A model generated the notes under the pieces. The model saw only the letters and a list, made by a program, of their open reading frames with translations. It did not search any database and was not told the origin of the DNA. DNA of 58,766 nucleotides from Acidobacteriota bacterium (GTDB lineage: Bacteria > Acidobacteriota > Terriglobia > UBA7540). The stretch spans positions 1 to 58,766 of the forward strand of contig CADDZJ010000016.1 in NCBI GenBank assembly GCA_902812415.1, in the 5' to 3' direction. Both the position numbers and the translations under genes were made by a program. Of this stretch, positions 57,111-58,766 are shown piece after piece (within the stretch, counting starts at the first letter, position 1; every line of letters begins with the position of its first letter).

Positions 57111-58535
57111 TTACAGGTAGCGGCTGGCGAATTTCAGGAAGGTGGGCCAGTTAGGGCCGGGGGTATGGCCATCATGATGCTGGCGGAAGCCGATGTCGCC
57201 GCTGATCAATGGCGTTCCGATGGGAGGAAGCTGCGTAGCTCCGAGCCCGTGCTTCCCCAGAAGCTCGTAAACCGGGCCTGCGCCCACGGCAGCCATGAAC
57301 ATGCCTCTGGCATCCGCCCATCCATCCCCTTGAGTTGCGCCGCCCCCGATGAATACCGGGCGCGGAGCGCACAAGGCGATGAGTTCATGGGAGTCCACCG
57401 GCAAATCGTTTGCCGTGAGCGGACCGGCGTATTTGAGAAAGTTGCCCGCCATCCAGTGGTATTCGTTGATAGCTGCCACGTTTTCCAGACGCTCGCCAAA
57501 ATTGCGCCGGTAAAGAGCCGCGCCGCCCATGCCGGAGGAGCTGATGTAGGCAATGGCGAAGCGCGGGTCATACGCCATGGCCACCAGCGCCGCCTTGCCG
57601 TTGCGCGAGTGGCCTGCGATGCCAACATGCTTCGCGTCCACCGATTTATCGGTTTCAAAATAATCCAACGCGCGGCTGGCGCCCCAGGCCCAGGCGCGCA
57701 AAGCTCCCCAATCATCCGCCTTGCGGGGGTGGCCCTTATTGCACAGGCCGATGATGCCTTCCGTCAGACCCGCACCGTTATCGGCCTGAACGCTGGTGGG
57801 GATGTAGATGGCGTAGCCCCAGCCTTTGGCCAGAACCTGCTGCTGCCAGGTGGGTCCTGGGGTTGGCGGCGGAAGCTTGACTCCACGGGCGGCCATCCGC
57901 GCCAGAAACATGCGCAGAAATGCGGGGTCGAAACTCATTTCCATGATCACCGGAACGGGACTCGGCGCATTGGCGGGCGTCGTCAGCGTCAACTGAATAT
58001 TCACCGTAATGAGCGGGTATGAAGAGTTGTCCACGTGGCCGATGAGATGCTTGCTGATCACGGGAATGGGGCCGTTCGTCTCACGGGTCGTGCTGGTGAC
58101 TTCCCAGTTCACTCGGGGCGTGTTCCTGGGCGCGCGGCCATAAACATCTTCGTTGAAATACTGCACAATCTGCGGGCGGCGCTTGTGCCACCAGATTGCA
58201 GGCGTGGTGACCCGCTGGCCGTCGTTTAAAACCAGCGGATCGGGCAGGTGTGGGTAGGGATTGGCCTTCGACTCATCATAGTTCACGGCATTCGGCGCGT
58301 CAGGATGATTGGGATCGGCTCCCGGACGTAGCGACTTGATGTGCAGCAGATGCATCATCCGCTGATGATCCTGCTCGGCGGTGAGGTGCACTGGCGGAGG
58401 CAGCGTCGAAGAACTGGTCGGATGCGCAGCCTGGCCAAGGGTGACTACGCCACAGAGGGTCGCTAGCCCCAAAAGACGCAAGTTCCGTAACCATGGAATT
58501 CGCAACAGCGTAGGCACAGGTTCCTCCCCAGTCAT
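57111..58535 (-). CDS. CE15-like glucuronoyl esterase
   Basis: A secreted alpha/beta hydrolase of 474 residues. N-terminal signal region (LLGLATLCGVVTLGQAAHP). The nucleophile elbow GHSRNGKAALV is the CE15 signature (GxSRxGK), and the C-terminal His lies in GFRQHHDGHTPGPNW. CE15 enzymes cut ester bonds between lignin alcohols and glucuronoxylan. The upstream start at 58535 gives an Arg-rich n-region; a shorter one may be used. Fits a plant-polymer-degrading lifestyle together with the sugar-acid cluster (inference). Confidence 0.85.
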   Translation of the reverse strand: MTGEEPVPTLLRIPWLRNLRLLGLATLCGVVTLGQAAHPTSSSTLPPPVHLTAEQDHQRMMHLLHIKSLRPGADPNHPDAPNAVNYDESKANPYPHLPDPLVLNDGQRVTTPAIWWHKRRPQIVQYFNEDVYGRAPRNTPRVNWEVTSTTRETNGPIPVISKHLIGHVDNSSYPLITVNIQLTLTTPANAPSPVPVIMEMSFDPAFLRMFLARMAARGVKLPPPTPGPTWQQQVLAKGWGYAIYIPTSVQADNGAGLTEGIIGLCNKGHPRKADDWGALRAWAWGASRALDYFETDKSVDAKHVGIAGHSRNGKAALVAMAYDPRFAIAYISSSGMGGAALYRRNFGERLENVAAINEYHWMAGNFLKYAGPLTANDLPVDSHELIALCAPRPVFIGGGATQGDGWADARGMFMAAVGAGPVYELLGKHGLGATQLPPIGTPLISGDIGFRQHHDGHTPGPNWPTFLKFASRYL

Positions 58536-58550
58536 GTGTCACTAACGTGG

Positions 58551-58569
58551 CACGGGCGTCCCGCCCGTG
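58551..58569. repeat. GC-rich palindrome
   Basis: CACGGGCG and CGCCCGTG flank a TCC loop, upstream of the esterase gene. A typical dispersed short hairpin; the remaining 200 bases to the window end show no gene. Confidence 0.5.
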
Positions 58570-58766
58570 GGTTCAGTTCAGATATTTACTTAACACACGA
58601 GGAGATTGCTTTACATTGTTGGACCAGAATGGCGCCAAACGATGTCCCGCGGCGTCAGAACCACGGAGAGGGCAGCCACCTGCCGCGCCCTATGCAAAGC
58701 ATCCCTCCGATTCAGAAGAGTGAAAGTATCCTTATTGTTGTTGCCTGTCAATAATAGACGAAGAGC

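Overview
The window looks like chromosomal DNA from an Acidobacteriota-type bacterium. That assignment is an inference from three things: an alternative complex III / caa3-oxidase operon, two very large Oar-like TonB-dependent receptors with carboxypeptidase-regulatory N-termini, and short TCATTCTGAGCG-type palindromic repeats in a GC-rich background.

Layout. Bases 1-780 hold a small unknown gene and an RHS-repeat remnant. Bases 14091 down to 779 (minus strand) are one respiratory operon: actABCDEF, a small membrane protein, a SCO copper chaperone, then the caa3 oxidase genes ctaC-ctaD-ctaE-ctaF. It is preceded by a strong sigma70-type promoter and a leader of about 300 nt. Bases 14541-17429 are housekeeping genes (an unknown gene, mltG, ruvX, a CDGSH protein and a HemJ/CopD-like membrane protein). 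Bases 26772-33511 carry mscL, a DUF6259 family protein and a frameshifted TonB receptor. Bases 34017-41567 (plus strand) are a GntR-controlled sugar/sugar-acid catabolic cluster. Bases 41865-49973 carry a DUF1801 protein, an aldo/keto reductase, glcF, and the overlapping set rimO-yacG-pgpA-NHL protein, followed by a repeat-rich spacer and an AIM24-family gene. Bases 50250-58535 carry hicAB, gltD, gltB and a CE15-like esterase.

The most interesting region is 17741-26648. A small multidrug/guanidinium exporter gene (sugE/gdx) is cut in two: its first 78 codons end at 17740, and its last 27 codons plus stop resume in frame at 26649. The intervening 8.9 kb is bounded by 30-bp inverted repeats (27/30 identical) and carries a tyrosine recombinase and four cargo genes, all on the minus strand. 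Two cargo genes are split by a single in-frame TGA exactly where a catalytic Cys/Sec is expected. One is an AhpD-like alkylhydroperoxidase (CxxU). The other is a member of the iodothyronine deiodinase family (U followed by PPF). Both TGAs are followed by a hairpin whose 3-nt apical loop starts with G exactly 18 nt downstream, which is what a bacterial SECIS element looks like. I therefore read these as two selenoproteins carried by one mobile element. The recombinase is itself interrupted by a 524-bp insertion with terminal inverted repeats and a 5-bp direct repeat. The TonB receptor (TAA) and the permease (frameshift) of the element look damaged, so the element is probably immobile now and partly decaying.

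No rRNA, tRNA or CRISPR array was recognised by eye.
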